From positions 1 to 64,000 of the forward strand of contig JBEKPS010000009.1 in assembly GCA_049520515.1 (NCBI GenBank): 64,000 nucleotides of DNA, in the 5' to 3' direction. The position numbers and the translations under genes are program-made. Below, one piece after another: positions 24,780-32,988 of this stretch; the stretch's first letter is position 1; each line of letters starts with the position of its first letter. A model generated the notes under the pieces. It had not been told where the DNA came from, ran no database searches, and saw only the letters and a program-made list of their open reading frames with translations. The DNA is from JAFAMS01 sp049520515 (GTDB lineage: Bacteria > Vulcanimicrobiota > Vulcanimicrobiia > Vulcanimicrobiales > Vulcanimicrobiaceae).

Positions 24780-25574
24780 ATGCCTGCCTTGACCCCCGAT
24801 ATTGCCTTCGAACAGGCTGCAAACGCTGCTGCTGCCGCCTGGGCTGCGCGGCCCGCGTACGTCACGTACGTGACGCACACGCACATCGAGGCGCCATCGA
24901 TGCATCAGTCGCTCAAGATCGATCGACTCGTCAGTGTCCGCTCTGCCGACGACGCCGCAATCCTCAAGGATTTGCCGGACGGCGGCCAATCGATGGGGCG
25001 CGCTTTCCCAATCAGCCCGACGTTTGATGCCCTCGCCTATTTTCGACTAAACACGAACGTCAACTGGCACAAACAGATCACGACGAGCATCACCGGGCCT
25101 GACGGCAGCGGCTCGATTATTCCGATCACGTTCAAAGATCCAAAACCGAGCGACAACGAAGTCGTCGTAACCTCGCTACGTTTCTACTATCCCAAGTTCG
25201 CTCCGGATTCGTCGGATGCGCCCGACGGGCACATGCACATTACGATGACGGCGCTGCCGACGCTGACCAACGGCAACGGCTCGGATTTCTACATCAACGA
25301 TGTCGTCATCGACAACGCGACGATGCTACCGCTTTCGGTCACATACATCGGAAAAGACGACCGTACGTTCAAAATCGACTATGGTTTCGTCGGCAAGACC
25401 TGGATCGTCAAGCACGCGTTCTTCGAGCAGACGGTCTACTCGGTACTACACGTCAGCCGTCTGCACTATACCGCCGACGCAACGTTCGAGGATTACCAGT
25501 TTTCCGACACGTCGCCCGACCCGCGCATCCCGCTGCTTGCGACTCCGGCGCCTACCGCGTCGCCTTCGGCCTAG
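24780..25574 (+). CDS. hypothetical protein, 264 aa
   Basis: The ATG at 24780 follows a GAGAGG ribosome binding site at good spacing, so I prefer it to the ATG at 24753. The protein has an Ala-rich N-terminus that is not a clear signal peptide. A beta-rich domain follows with many aromatic and Asp residues (FDALAYFRLNTNVNWHKQIT, LPLSVTYIGKDDRTFKIDYG) and a Pro/Ala tail. The style recalls LolA-like or outer-membrane-associated beta proteins, but I cannot name a family. No cofactor motif is visible. Confidence 0.65.
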   Translation: MPALTPDIAFEQAANAAAAAWAARPAYVTYVTHTHIEAPSMHQSLKIDRLVSVRSADDAAILKDLPDGGQSMGRAFPISPTFDALAYFRLNTNVNWHKQITTSITGPDGSGSIIPITFKDPKPSDNEVVVTSLRFYYPKFAPDSSDAPDGHMHITMTALPTLTNGNGSDFYINDVVIDNATMLPLSVTYIGKDDRTFKIDYGFVGKTWIVKHAFFEQTVYSVLHVSRLHYTADATFEDYQFSDTSPDPRIPLLATPAPTASPSA

Positions 25575-25767
25575 ACCTTTTCGGCTTGTCCGCACTGGCA
25601 AAGAATAAGTCGAATCGAAGGTCGTACTTGTAACGATTCCGGAAACTGTGTCTAGCCGGTAAGCCGTAACACAATCTTCATCGGCCCTCCGCAAGCGTCG
25701 GGCTTGCGGTGAGAGCCTAGGGTCGGCCGGTTTCCGCGCTATGAGCGCGTTATTGCCGGTAGGAACT
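25575..25767. other. intergenic stretch with hairpins, no gene recognised
   Basis: The 193 bases between the 264-aa gene and tRNA-Ser contain a perfect 8-bp hairpin CCGCAAGC/GCTTGCGG (25689-25709) and a CGCGCT/AGCGCG hairpin (about 25735-25750). On the minus strand these follow tRNA-Ser and may end its transcript, although no T-run is present. I looked for SRP RNA because it often lies near tadA, but its GGAAG-containing tip was not found. Confidence 0.4.
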
Positions 25768-25855
25768 CGGAGAGGGAGAGATTCGAACTCTCGAGACGCT
25801 CATCACGTCTGTCCGCTTTCGAGGCGGGTGCCATCAACCACTCGACCACCTCTCC
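25768..25855 (-). tRNA. tRNA-Ser(CGA)
   Basis: Acceptor GGAGAGG pairs with CCTCTCC, with G as discriminator. The D arm, a CCGC-CTCGAAA-GCGG anticodon arm (anticodon CGA), a long serine-type variable arm and the T arm with GTTCGAATC are complete. No CCA is encoded. The 3' end of tadA overlaps its first 53 bases on the same strand. Confidence 0.95.
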
Positions 25856-26291
25856 GCGGTCTGCGCGCAACGAAGAAGTCACGCAACTGGCGGGCAGACT
25901 CTTGTTCGAGAACCCCCCCGATCACCTGCACTCGGTGGTGAACCGCCGCCGAACCGAACACATCGATTACCGAACCCGCAGCGCCCCCTTTCGGGTCGCT
26001 TGCGCCGTAGACGAGTCGTGAAATGCGGGCTGCGACGATCGCGCCGGCGCACATCACGCACGGTTCTTTGCTGACGTAAAGCGTCGCTTCGCCGAGCCGC
26101 CAAGCGCCGATCCTACGCGACGCTTCCGCGATCGCAAGCATCTCCGCATGCGCGGTCGGATCAGCGCGACGTTCACGCTCGTTTTGCGCTTCCACCACGA
26201 CGTCGCCTGACACGAAAACGGCGCCGACAGGAACGTCGCCGGCGGTTTCCGCTTCTGCCGCAAGTTCGAGCGCACGACGCATGTATGTCAC
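25803..26291 (-). CDS. tadA: tRNA-specific adenosine deaminase
   Basis: TadA converts A34 to inosine in tRNA-Arg(ACG). The zinc/catalytic motifs are intact: HAEMLAIAEA (His and proton-shuttle Glu) and PCVMCAGAIVAARI (PCxxC). The start is either GTG at 26291 or ATG at 26282; frames further upstream run into tRNA-Arg(CCG). The coding region reads through into the tRNA-Ser(CGA) gene, so the last 17 codons are tRNA sequence, which adds a basic tail. Its substrate tRNA-Arg(ACG) is encoded 0.6 kb upstream in the same cluster, an apt location. Confidence 0.93.
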   Translation of the reverse strand: MTYMRRALELAAEAETAGDVPVGAVFVSGDVVVEAQNERERRADPTAHAEMLAIAEASRRIGAWRLGEATLYVSKEPCVMCAGAIVAARISRLVYGASDPKGGAAGSVIDVFGSAAVHHRVQVIGGVLEQESARQLRDFFVARRPRRGGRVVDGTRLESGQT

Positions 26292-26304
26292 GTCGACCGA
26301 GTCA

Positions 26305-26381
26305 TGGTGCGGTCGGCGGGAATCGAACCCACAACCCTCAGCTTCGGAGGCTGATACTCTATCCAATTGAGCTACGACCGC
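26305..26381 (-). tRNA. tRNA-Arg(CCG)
   Basis: Acceptor GCGGTCG/CGACCGC, D arm, anticodon arm TCAGC-CTCCGAA-GCTGA (anticodon CCG), 5-base variable loop and T arm GTGGG-TTCGATT-CCCGC are all intact. ACCA follows the acceptor, so CCA is genome-encoded here, unlike the four other tRNAs. It lies 13 bases upstream of the proposed tadA start. Confidence 0.95.
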
Positions 26382-26408
26382 GCGCTTGCAGCGGTACGAG
26401 TTGCGATG

Positions 26409-26651
26409 CTACCCGCGCGGCTCCTGCGGATTCAGGCGCTGCTGCGAAGGAACGTGCTTGAATAAATCAAGCTTGTGATCGACGAGCCCGCGATAGAATT
26501 TTCGCACGCAATCCGGATGTCCAAAAAAGTACGTGCGCGCGTATGCCAGATCGTCGCCCGACGAATCCGGAACATAGTGCGAGATTTCGATTTCTTCCAT
26601 CTGGCCGCGGTCGACCGGGTGGGGGCAGAAATCGCAGGGAATTGTCGACAT
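26409..26651 (-). CDS. small hypothetical protein with CxxC motif, 80 aa
   Basis: The ATG at 26651 is preceded by AGAGG at good spacing. The protein starts MSTIPCDFCPHPVDRG, where CDFC could bind zinc with later Cys/His (FFGHPDCVRKFY). It has no signal peptide. It lies between two tRNA genes on the same strand and is likely co-transcribed with them. Family and function are not recognised; a nucleic-acid-binding role is possible but unproven. Confidence 0.6.
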   Translation of the reverse strand: MSTIPCDFCPHPVDRGQMEEIEISHYVPDSSGDDLAYARTYFFGHPDCVRKFYRGLVDHKLDLFKHVPSQQRLNPQEPRG

Positions 26652-26772
26652 CACGTACCTCTTTAACGGCTCTGGAGCTACAACCCCGTGTCGCTCACTC
26701 AAGATTCACCGCCTACGGCGTGCTGCCCCCCAAAACAAGCGTGACCGGCGGCGCTTTACACCGCGCAAACAA

Positions 26773-26802
26773 AATAGGCTGCGCTTTTTGCGCAACCTAT
26801 TT
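26773..26802 (-). terminator. Rho-independent terminator after tRNA-Met
   Basis: The minus strand reads AATAGGTTGCGC-AAAAA-GCGCAGCCTATT followed by TTG and TTT. The stem is 11-12 bp with one mismatch. It lies 8 bases downstream of tRNA-Met. Confidence 0.75.
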
Positions 26803-26809
26803 GCAAAAT

Positions 26810-26881
26810 TGACTCGGGCAGGATTTGAACCTGCGACCTAGGGCTTATGAGTCCCCCGCTCTACCACTGAGCTACCGAGCC
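26810..26881 (-). tRNA. tRNA-Met(CAT), elongator-type
   Basis: Acceptor GGCTCGG/CCGAGTC (one G-T pair), D arm GCTC...GAGC, anticodon loop CTCATAA (anticodon CAT) and T arm GCAGG-TTCAAAT-CCTGC are complete. The acceptor pairs fully, so it is not an initiator. CAT can also mark tRNA-Ile after lysidine modification; Met is preferred. Confidence 0.9.
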
Positions 26882-26917
26882 GTTTTGCAACGTTCAGTTT
26901 TATTGTTGTCGTAAAAT

Positions 26918-26991
26918 CGCGGTCGGAGGGACTCGAACCCCCAACCTACAAGTTCGTAGCCTGTTGCTCTATCCAATTGAGCTACGACCGC
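26918..26991 (-). tRNA. tRNA-Arg(ACG)
   Basis: Acceptor GCGGTCG/CGACCGC, anticodon arm CAGG-CTACGAA-CTTG (anticodon ACG) and T arm GGGGG-TTCGAGT-CCCTC are present. This is the known substrate of TadA, which is encoded in the same cluster. Confidence 0.95.
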
Positions 26992-27023
26992 GCGTTGTAG
27001 TTTTTTTGTTTTTTGCAGTCCAT

Positions 27024-27112
27024 CGGAGAGAGAGGGATTCGAACCCTCGATACGGTTTAATCCGTATAACGGTTTAGCAAACCGCCGCCTTCAGCCACTC
27101 GGCCACCTCTCC
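27024..27112 (-). tRNA. tRNA-Ser(GCT)
   Basis: Acceptor GGAGAGG/CCTCTCC-type pairing, anticodon arm CGGTT-TGCTAA-ACCG (anticodon GCT), a long serine variable arm and a complete T arm with GGTTCGAATCC are visible. It is the first of the leftward tRNA run. Confidence 0.95.
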
Positions 27113-27183
27113 AATTGAACTCGCCTCGGTTCGCGCCTGCCGCGCGCCACGCCTGCGCCACGCTACTGCGCACTGCGAGTTTC

Positions 27184-27660
27184 CTAGTGGTTGTGTACGA
27201 CTACTCTGTACGACGCCACATCGCGCCCAGAGAGAGTCCCCGTTGCCGTGCCAAGCGCTACGGTGGACTGGTGGCTGGCCAATGTTACGCTCTGGGTGTC
27301 GTCCGTTATCGCGGAACGAGCGTGTCCGCCCGAACAGTCAGGATTTTTCATGAACGTTCCTTCGACTTTCGCCGCTCCGTAAAACCAATCGATTACGGGC
27401 TTCGCATAATCGCCGTTAAAGACGTAGTGCGCTCCCGGTTTAATGAATCGCGCGGTGTTGGCCGCGCCCGTAATCCAGTGGAAGGAACCGTGCTTCGGCC
27501 CGACCGCCACGGAAACCCATACACAGGTCGTAGAGTCATTCTGTACCGTAACACGCATATGACAACAAAGAGGCAACATAGGCCCTTGAGCGCGTACGGT
27601 TCCGGGCATGAAGGACGCAAGAATGGCGATGATTGCGGAACAAATGAAAGTGCGTCGCAT
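27184..27660 (-). CDS. secreted hypothetical protein
   Basis: The start at 27660 gives a signal peptide MRRTFICSAIIAILASFMPG with an AQ cleavage site. A start at 27687 would add nine residues in front. The mature part of about 130 aa is beta-rich with several Cys (LCCHMRV, TTCVWV, NPDCSGG), suggesting disulfides in an extracytoplasmic domain. No family is recognised. It lies alone between the tRNA cluster and the glycosyltransferase gene on the same strand. Confidence 0.6.
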   Translation of the reverse strand: MRRTFICSAIIAILASFMPGTVRAQGPMLPLCCHMRVTVQNDSTTCVWVSVAVGPKHGSFHWITGAANTARFIKPGAHYVFNGDYAKPVIDWFYGAAKVEGTFMKNPDCSGGHARSAITDDTQSVTLASHQSTVALGTATGTLSGRDVASYRVVVHNH

Positions 27661-27722
27661 GAGAGCGGCGCGAAAATCGTTTAACATACGCGTTCCGCTT
27701 GCGTTAGGAGGTCGGAACTCCT

Positions 27723-28838
27723 TTACGCGAGAGCTCGCGCGCCCAGATCTTGGCCCACCAGCTGCCGCACGATCTGTGCCACATCTGCAGCCGCTTCGGG
27801 CCTACGCAACGCTTCCGCGCGTGAAAACAGCCGCTCGAGGTCGTGTGGTTGCGCATCCAAGAGTCGCTCGACCGCGCGCGTAACGTCGTCGCGCGTGTAG
27901 GCACGCAGCGCCGCCCGTTGCTTGAGAAAGTGTCGCGTGTTGCGCTCTTCCTGTCCGCCGAGCGGCTTCACCAGCACCATCGGGATACGCGCGACGAGCG
28001 CTTCCGAGATCGTTAATCCGCCGGGTTTGGTGAGCAAAAGATCGGCGGCGTGCATGTAGTCATACACGTTCTCTTCGAAGCCGCGCACGAGCACCGGATA
28101 CGGCAAACGCGAAACCCACTCGCGCAAGCGCGCCTCACGCCGGGCGTTCTTTCCCGTCAAGACAACAGCCGCGACCGAGTGCGAAACATCTTCCAAGCCG
28201 CGCAACATCATCTCGAGCGGACCGATTCCAAGTCCGCCCGCCATCACGAGCACGAGGCGCCTCGCTCCGAGCGCCCCGAGCCCGAGTGCCAGACGCGCTT
28301 GGGCTTTTGATGACGTCAGTCCGAATCGCGGATCGACTGGAATCCCCGTCGTTTGCACGCGCGCGGGATTGATGCCGCGCGCGATCAGCGTATCGCGCAT
28401 CTGCGGCGTCGCCACCGCATAGGCATCGATGTTGCGATAGATCCAAAACGGGTGCACGACGTAGTCGGTTACGATGCCCAGGACCGGGAGCGTCGGGTCG
28501 ATCGTGCTCTTGTAATCCGCCATGATTCCGCATGGAAACGCATGCGTACACACCACGCAGCTGGGCTGAATCGCGTCGATCAGCGCGTGAAGATTCTGTG
28601 CGCCCAGGCGACTGAGCCATTTCCGCGAGGAGCCCACTTTGCGCGCGCGCTCGACACGGTCGTAGAGAAATCCGTACATCCACGGCGCGATCTTGACCAT
28701 GCGGATGTAGCCGTCGGCCGCGATCTTCGAAAAGAACGGGACGGCGTGTTGGTACGCGTCGACGATGCGGACGTCGACGTCGTGCTCGCTCAGCGCGGCT
28801 TCGACAGCCTTTGCTGCCGAGGTGTGGCCGACGCCCAC
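27723..28838 (-). CDS. MGDG synthase/UgtP-like family 28 glycosyltransferase
   Basis: A GT-B glycolipid glycosyltransferase related to monogalactosyl- or diglucosyl-diacylglycerol synthases. GVGHTSAAKAVEAALSE is the end of the first Rossmann loop. FPCGIMADYK, VLGIVTDYVVHPFWI and the C-terminal sugar-nucleotide site LLTKPGGLTISEALV are typical. The first beta strand (GPVLFLSAS) is encoded in frame upstream, but no ATG, GTG or TTG precedes it. The first legal start is GTG at 28838, inside the glycine loop. A strong GGAGGAG site lies just upstream, so the real start is probably unusual (see findings). Acceptor and sugar are unknown. Confidence 0.85.
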   Translation of the reverse strand: MGVGHTSAAKAVEAALSEHDVDVRIVDAYQHAVPFFSKIAADGYIRMVKIAPWMYGFLYDRVERARKVGSSRKWLSRLGAQNLHALIDAIQPSCVVCTHAFPCGIMADYKSTIDPTLPVLGIVTDYVVHPFWIYRNIDAYAVATPQMRDTLIARGINPARVQTTGIPVDPRFGLTSSKAQARLALGLGALGARRLVLVMAGGLGIGPLEMMLRGLEDVSHSVAAVVLTGKNARREARLREWVSRLPYPVLVRGFEENVYDYMHAADLLLTKPGGLTISEALVARIPMVLVKPLGGQEERNTRHFLKQRAALRAYTRDDVTRAVERLLDAQPHDLERLFSRAEALRRPEAAADVAQIVRQLVGQDLGARALA

Positions 28839-28873
28839 GCTCGCCGAGAGAAACAGAACCGGACCCGGCTTAG

Positions 28874-29191
28874 CTACGGCTTCTCCTCCGTTTCGTCTCC
28901 ATCGGCTTCTTCAGCCAAGGCAAAGAAATCGTCGAGGATCTCTTGCGCCAACGCCTCGTTCGAGAGCAAATTGCCGGTCGCATCGGAGACGACGAACTCG
29001 TCCTCGCCTTCGCTGTAGCAGATTGCGTACGTCGTCTTATCCTCGTCCTCGACGATCCCGACGACCTCGAACTCGATCTCACGGCCGTCCGTCGTCTCCA
29101 CGACGAACGTCTCGCGCAGCTCGAGCGCTTCGCCATCGGCCGGCGCATGGGCCTCACCGTTCCCGTTAGTCGAGCTTATGGCGCCCTCCAA
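28874..29191 (-). CDS. DUF1292 family protein
   Basis: A 105-aa acidic protein with the DUF1292 core: ETFVVETTDGREIEFEVVGI, then YAICYSEGEDEFVV and a Glu/Asp-rich tail. In Firmicutes yrzB-type DUF1292 genes often sit next to ruvX (yrrK), and ruvX is two genes upstream here. The role of the family is unknown. Its 3' end carries the GGAGGAG that probably serves as ribosome binding site for the next gene. Confidence 0.85.
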   Translation of the reverse strand: MEGAISSTNGNGEAHAPADGEALELRETFVVETTDGREIEFEVVGIVEDEDKTTYAICYSEGEDEFVVSDATGNLLSNEALAQEILDDFFALAEEADGDETEEKP

Positions 29192-29193
29192 TC

Positions 29194-30171
29194 TCAGTGT
29201 AGATAGCGTTCGACGTTTGCGTTATGTTCCCCGAGCGTCCGCGCGAATGCGTGATGACCGTTCCCTTTATAGACGTAGTAATAGTAATCCGTCCGCTGTG
29301 GATGCAGTGCCCCGAGCAACGAGGGAAGGCCCGGGTTGGCAATCGGCGTCGGTGGCAGACCGACGTGCAGATAGGTGTTGTAGGGCGTATCCGTCCGCAA
29401 ATCGGCACTCGTGATCTCGGTGTGATGATTCGGGAACGCGTACTCGAGCGAGGCATCGACCTGCAGCGGCATGCCTTTGCGCAAACGGTTGTAGATGACG
29501 CCGGCGATCAGGGCGCGCTCGTCATCGGCTTTTGCTTCGCGCTCGACGAGCGATGCAACGGTGACAACTTGCGGGAGCGTATATCCCAAGCGGCGTGCCT
29601 GCTGCTCGGCGTCGCCCGGCAGCTCCTTGCGGAATTGGTCGACCAGAATATCGGCTGCAAGTTCCGGACTCACTGCAAGCGGAAAGAGATAGGTGCTGGG
29701 AAAGAGATAGCCTTCGAGGCTCTTCGTACGCACGCCGCCGAGCACGATCGTCTGGTGCTCGAAATAGGCCTGAAACGCGCTTTGCGAGCCCAGCTTGCGA
29801 TCTGCAAGCGTGTCCGCAATCTGCACCGCGGTGAAGCCTTCCGGAAGCGTCACCCAGGTTGCGACCCGCGCGCGTCCGACCAAAAGCAATTGCAAGATTT
29901 GATCGATCGTTTGATGCGGGGGGAAAACGTACTCGCCCGCCTCCAAATCGCGGTCGACGCGCCGAACTCGTGCCACGATCCGGAAGATAATCGGGTCGGA
30001 GATCACCTTACGCCGCGCGAGCAGCTCGGCGACGTCTCCTGAGGTCGCGCCGTGCGGAACGACGACGTCGGTCGCCGCATTCGGCCGGCTTCGGTCCGCA
30101 AAGATCATATACCAGAACTGCCCTGCCGCCACGAGGACGATCAGCACAAGGACCGCTGCGAGACGCTTCAC
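29194..30171 (-). CDS. mltG: endolytic murein transglycosylase
   Basis: MltG cuts nascent glycan strands and so sets their length. An N-terminal transmembrane helix (LAAVLVLIVLVAAGQFWYMI) leads to a LysM-like region (VVVPHGATSGDVAELLARRK) and the YceG catalytic domain. The key Glu is in VASLVEREAKADDERALIAG, followed by VIYNRLRKGMPLQVDAS. The 325-aa length is normal. It starts with GTG overlapping the ruvX stop, and such ruvX-mltG neighbourhoods are common. Confidence 0.95.
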   Translation of the reverse strand: MKRLAAVLVLIVLVAAGQFWYMIFADRSRPNAATDVVVPHGATSGDVAELLARRKVISDPIIFRIVARVRRVDRDLEAGEYVFPPHQTIDQILQLLLVGRARVATWVTLPEGFTAVQIADTLADRKLGSQSAFQAYFEHQTIVLGGVRTKSLEGYLFPSTYLFPLAVSPELAADILVDQFRKELPGDAEQQARRLGYTLPQVVTVASLVEREAKADDERALIAGVIYNRLRKGMPLQVDASLEYAFPNHHTEITSADLRTDTPYNTYLHVGLPPTPIANPGLPSLLGALHPQRTDYYYYVYKGNGHHAFARTLGEHNANVERYLH

Positions 30172-30581
30172 GGCCGGCGTCGCGCCAGATACGTATCGAG
30201 AATCAAGGCGGCGGCTAACTTATCGACGACTTGTTTGCGCTTCTTGCGCGAGACGTCGGCCGCGATCAGCGATTTCGTCGCCTGCGCCGTCGTTAGGCGT
30301 TCATCGACGCGTTCGATTTGACCATTCCACGCGCGTGCAAGCTCGGCCACAAATCGGTCGATCTTCTCCGACGCCAAGCCGCGCTCGCCGCCCAAACGCA
30401 CCGGGTCCCCAACGACGATCACTTCAGCGCTGCGCTCCGTCGCGATCTCGACGATGCGCTTGATGTCCTCGCGAAGTGCGGTGCGCTCGATGACGTCGAC
30501 CGGCATCGAAAACGTCTGGCTCGGATCCGATACTGCGACACCGATGCGTTTCTCACCGACGTCGAGCGCAAGTATGCTCAT
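30168..30581 (-). CDS. ruvX: Holliday junction resolvase-like RuvX/YqgF
   Basis: An RNase H-fold protein of 137 aa, implicated in 16S rRNA 5' processing and proposed as a resolvase. The start MSILALDVGEKRIGVAVSDP carries the first catalytic Asp. VVGDPVRLGGERG and the Asp/Glu in VDERLTTAQATK complete the active site. ATG overlaps the recO stop by 4 bases. The open frame upstream of this start is recO in another frame. Confidence 0.95.
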   Translation of the reverse strand: MSILALDVGEKRIGVAVSDPSQTFSMPVDVIERTALREDIKRIVEIATERSAEVIVVGDPVRLGGERGLASEKIDRFVAELARAWNGQIERVDERLTTAQATKSLIAADVSRKKRKQVVDKLAAALILDTYLARRRP

Positions 30582-31324
30582 CGGTGATGGGCCAGCTCTT
30601 CGAGAAACGCCGAGGCCTTCGCGCGCTTTCCGAGATGGTAGACGAGCAGCGCATCGACCGCACGCGCGACCGCCGGCAATGCCGAGAGCGTCGCGCCACG
30701 CTGCGCACGCGGTGCGGCAAGCGCGCGAAGGTTCTCGATCTCTTCGCCCTCGAGCTTTCCGGCGTCGCCGGCTGAATGGCATGCACCGCATACGAGGCCG
30801 CCCGCCGATGGATCGAGCCACACGTCGCGCGCATCCTCGAGCAATTCTCCGCACCGTACGCACGCATCGAGACTGGGTAAAACGCCGAGCACGTCGAGCA
30901 GGCGAAGCTCGAAACGCGGCAAGAGCGCAGAGGGTCGCTCGGCAGTCGCAAGCGCGTGAACGACGCCGCGCAACAGCTCGTAAATCTCCGGCTGCGCCAA
31001 ATCCGGCTCGCAGAATGCGTCGACCAGCTCGGCGACGACATTCGCGGCCACGAACGTTCCCGGCTGGACGATCCCTTCCCACTCCGAGCGCACGATGGTC
31101 GCACCGGTAATAACGTCGAGCGAACGGCCGGCGTGCATCGTGAGCGAAGCTTCGGTGAGAAACTCTAAGCGGCCGGCGTTCTGGCTCTTGATGCGGCGCA
31201 CGCCTTTCGCAACCGCGTCGACTTTGCCGCGCGCGCGCGTGAACAGCGTGAAAATCTTGTCTGCTTCGCCGAGATTGCGTCCACGCAGGACGAAAGCGTC
31301 GGTCTTATACGCCCGTTCGTGCAA
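30578..31324 (-). CDS. recO: DNA repair protein RecO
   Basis: RecO helps load RecA on SSB-coated DNA. The N-terminal OB fold is AYKTDAFVLRGRNLGEADKI and continues with TLFTRARGKVDAVAKGVRRI. A C-terminal helical part with a four-Cys zinc site follows (CVRCGEL, CGACHSAG). I chose the TTG at 31324 because homologues begin a few residues before YKT; this overlaps the cdd stop by 20 bases. The longer frame from 31405 would lie within cdd. Confidence 0.92.
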   Translation of the reverse strand: MHERAYKTDAFVLRGRNLGEADKIFTLFTRARGKVDAVAKGVRRIKSQNAGRLEFLTEASLTMHAGRSLDVITGATIVRSEWEGIVQPGTFVAANVVAELVDAFCEPDLAQPEIYELLRGVVHALATAERPSALLPRFELRLLDVLGVLPSLDACVRCGELLEDARDVWLDPSAGGLVCGACHSAGDAGKLEGEEIENLRALAAPRAQRGATLSALPAVARAVDALLVYHLGKRAKASAFLEELAHHR

Positions 31325-31697
31325 GATGCCGTGGACCGAACGCGTCCGGTAAGAGATCGCGCAATGGCACGTCGTCCTGTCGTTCGCGAATGACGCGCAA
31401 GTCACCGAACTCCGAAAGCGCCTGACGGCACGCGCCGCAAGGCGTCAGCGCAACTCCCTCGGGCCCAACGATCGCAATCGCCTCGAAGCTGCGATGTCCG
31501 TGCGCCACTGCCGCATAAAGCGCGGTCCGCTCAGCACACATCCCGACCGGATACGACGCATTCTCGACGTTGGCGCCGGTGATCACATCGCCGGTTTTGG
31601 TCAAGAGTGCGGCGCCGACGGTGAAATTTGAATACGGCGCGTAGGCGTGCCGTCGCGCCTCGCGCGCGGCCTCGAGCAGATCAGATGCTATGGGCAT
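31305..31697 (-). CDS. cdd: cytidine deaminase
   Basis: A zinc-dependent enzyme converting cytidine to uridine in pyrimidine salvage. The catalytic segments are NVENASYPVGMCAERTALY (C-A-E with ligand Cys and catalytic Glu) and TPCGACRQALSEF (PCGxC), both intact. APYSNFTVGAALL is the usual N-terminal signature. The 130-aa length is standard. The start at 31697 overlaps the corC-like stop by 17 bases. The cdd-recO order is a common bacterial arrangement. Confidence 0.95.
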   Translation of the reverse strand: MPIASDLLEAAREARRHAYAPYSNFTVGAALLTKTGDVITGANVENASYPVGMCAERTALYAAVAHGHRSFEAIAIVGPEGVALTPCGACRQALSEFGDLRVIRERQDDVPLRDLLPDAFGPRHLARTGV

Positions 31698-32988
31698 CGG
31701 CCTCCAGCTCTTCTTCGGCATGCGCTCGTCCGTTGAGCTTGATGCGAATCGAAAGGATGCGCCGATGCCGCATTCGCTCGACGCGCATTTTTACGCCGTC
31801 ATCCGTCATCAACTCTTCGCCTTCGTGCGGGAAATGTCCGAGACTGCCGACGAGATACCCGCCGATCGTTTCAAACTCTTCGTGCGGTAAGTGCGTCCCA
31901 AGCTCCGCGTTGACGTCCTCGATATTGACGCGTGCGTCGACGATCGCTTCGCTTGGATCCAACACGTGAATCGGCTCTTCTTCACCGGTATCGTGCTCGT
32001 CGCGAATCTCACCGACGATCTCCTCGAGAATGTCTTCCGTCGTAACGAGACCGGCCGTTCCGCCGTATTCATCGAGCACGATGGCGAGCGAAAACTGATC
32101 GCGCTTCATATCCCGAAGCAGATCCGCGACCTTCTTGTTCTCGGGAACAACCTCGACCTTACGCATGATCGACCGAATCGAGACGGTCGCGATGCTGCCG
32201 TTGGCGAGTGCGATGAGCAGCTCGCGTTCGTAGACGGCACCGATAATGTTGTCGATCGTCTCCTCGTAAACAGGCAGCTTCGAATAACCCTCGGAGATGA
32301 CGAGCTCCAGCGCCTTGCGCGGCGTATCGTTGACGCCGACGCAGACCATCGTCGGCCGCGGCTGCATGACCTCACGCACGATCGTGTCCCCGAACTGGAT
32401 GACCGAATGAATCATCTCGCGCTCTTCTTCTTCGAGGACGTTCTGTTCGGCGCCGACGTTGACGATCGTGCGAATATCTTCTTCCGTAATGAACGGCCCT
32501 TGCATGCTCGGCCGAATGCCGAACGGCCGAACGAACACATAGGTGAGGCCGACGAAAATCCGATTGATCGGACGGAGCACAAAGGCAACGCGTTCAAGAA
32601 AGGGCGCCAGGCGTATCGCCCATCGCTCGGAATTCGCGACCGCGACCGTTTTTGGAATGATCTCGCCGAACAGCAAGATCAGGCAGGTCATGAGAATCGT
32701 CGACCAGATAGCCGCGTGACGGATCCCCTCGCGAATGAAAATCCACGTCGCGAGAGAGTCGGCGGCCAACAGCACGACGGTGTTGCCGATCAAGATGGTG
32801 GCGAGGAGGCGGCTGCGATCGTCGAGCAAGTGCAGGGCTGAACGGCTCCCGCGAACGTTCTGCTCGACCATCTGCCGAACGCGCAAGCGCGAAACGGAGA
32901 TCAAAGCCGCCTCAGACGCGGCGAAAAACGCCGCTCCTCCGATGAGAAGAACGAGTGCGAGGATCTCCCAGGCTAAGTTGGCCGGCAT
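31681..32988 (-). CDS. CNNM/CorC-HlyC family transporter-associated protein
   Basis: A 435-aa membrane protein with an N-terminal CNNM domain of about four helices (LALVLLIGGAAFFAASEAAL, IWSTILMTCLILLFGEIIPK). Two CBS domains follow (MQPRPTMVCVGVNDTPRKAL and RKVEVVPENKKVADLLRDMK), then a C-terminal CorC_HlyC domain (EFETIGGYLVGSLGHFPHEG). Family members take part in magnesium/cobalt homeostasis. It is the first gene of the run to cdd, recO, ruvX and mltG, after a 106-base gap from dgkA that has a TATAGT box (33068-33073). Confidence 0.93.
   Translation of the reverse strand: MPANLAWEILALVLLIGGAAFFAASEAALISVSRLRVRQMVEQNVRGSRSALHLLDDRSRLLATILIGNTVVLLAADSLATWIFIREGIRHAAIWSTILMTCLILLFGEIIPKTVAVANSERWAIRLAPFLERVAFVLRPINRIFVGLTYVFVRPFGIRPSMQGPFITEEDIRTIVNVGAEQNVLEEEEREMIHSVIQFGDTIVREVMQPRPTMVCVGVNDTPRKALELVISEGYSKLPVYEETIDNIIGAVYERELLIALANGSIATVSIRSIMRKVEVVPENKKVADLLRDMKRDQFSLAIVLDEYGGTAGLVTTEDILEEIVGEIRDEHDTGEEEPIHVLDPSEAIVDARVNIEDVNAELGTHLPHEEFETIGGYLVGSLGHFPHEGEELMTDDGVKMRVERMRHRRILSIRIKLNGRAHAEEELEADAHSI

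Noticed and set aside
25575..25767. Possible SRP (4.5S) RNA gene near tadA
   Set aside because: The conserved tip with GGAAG and the asymmetric loop could not be found on either strand; only simple hairpins are present.
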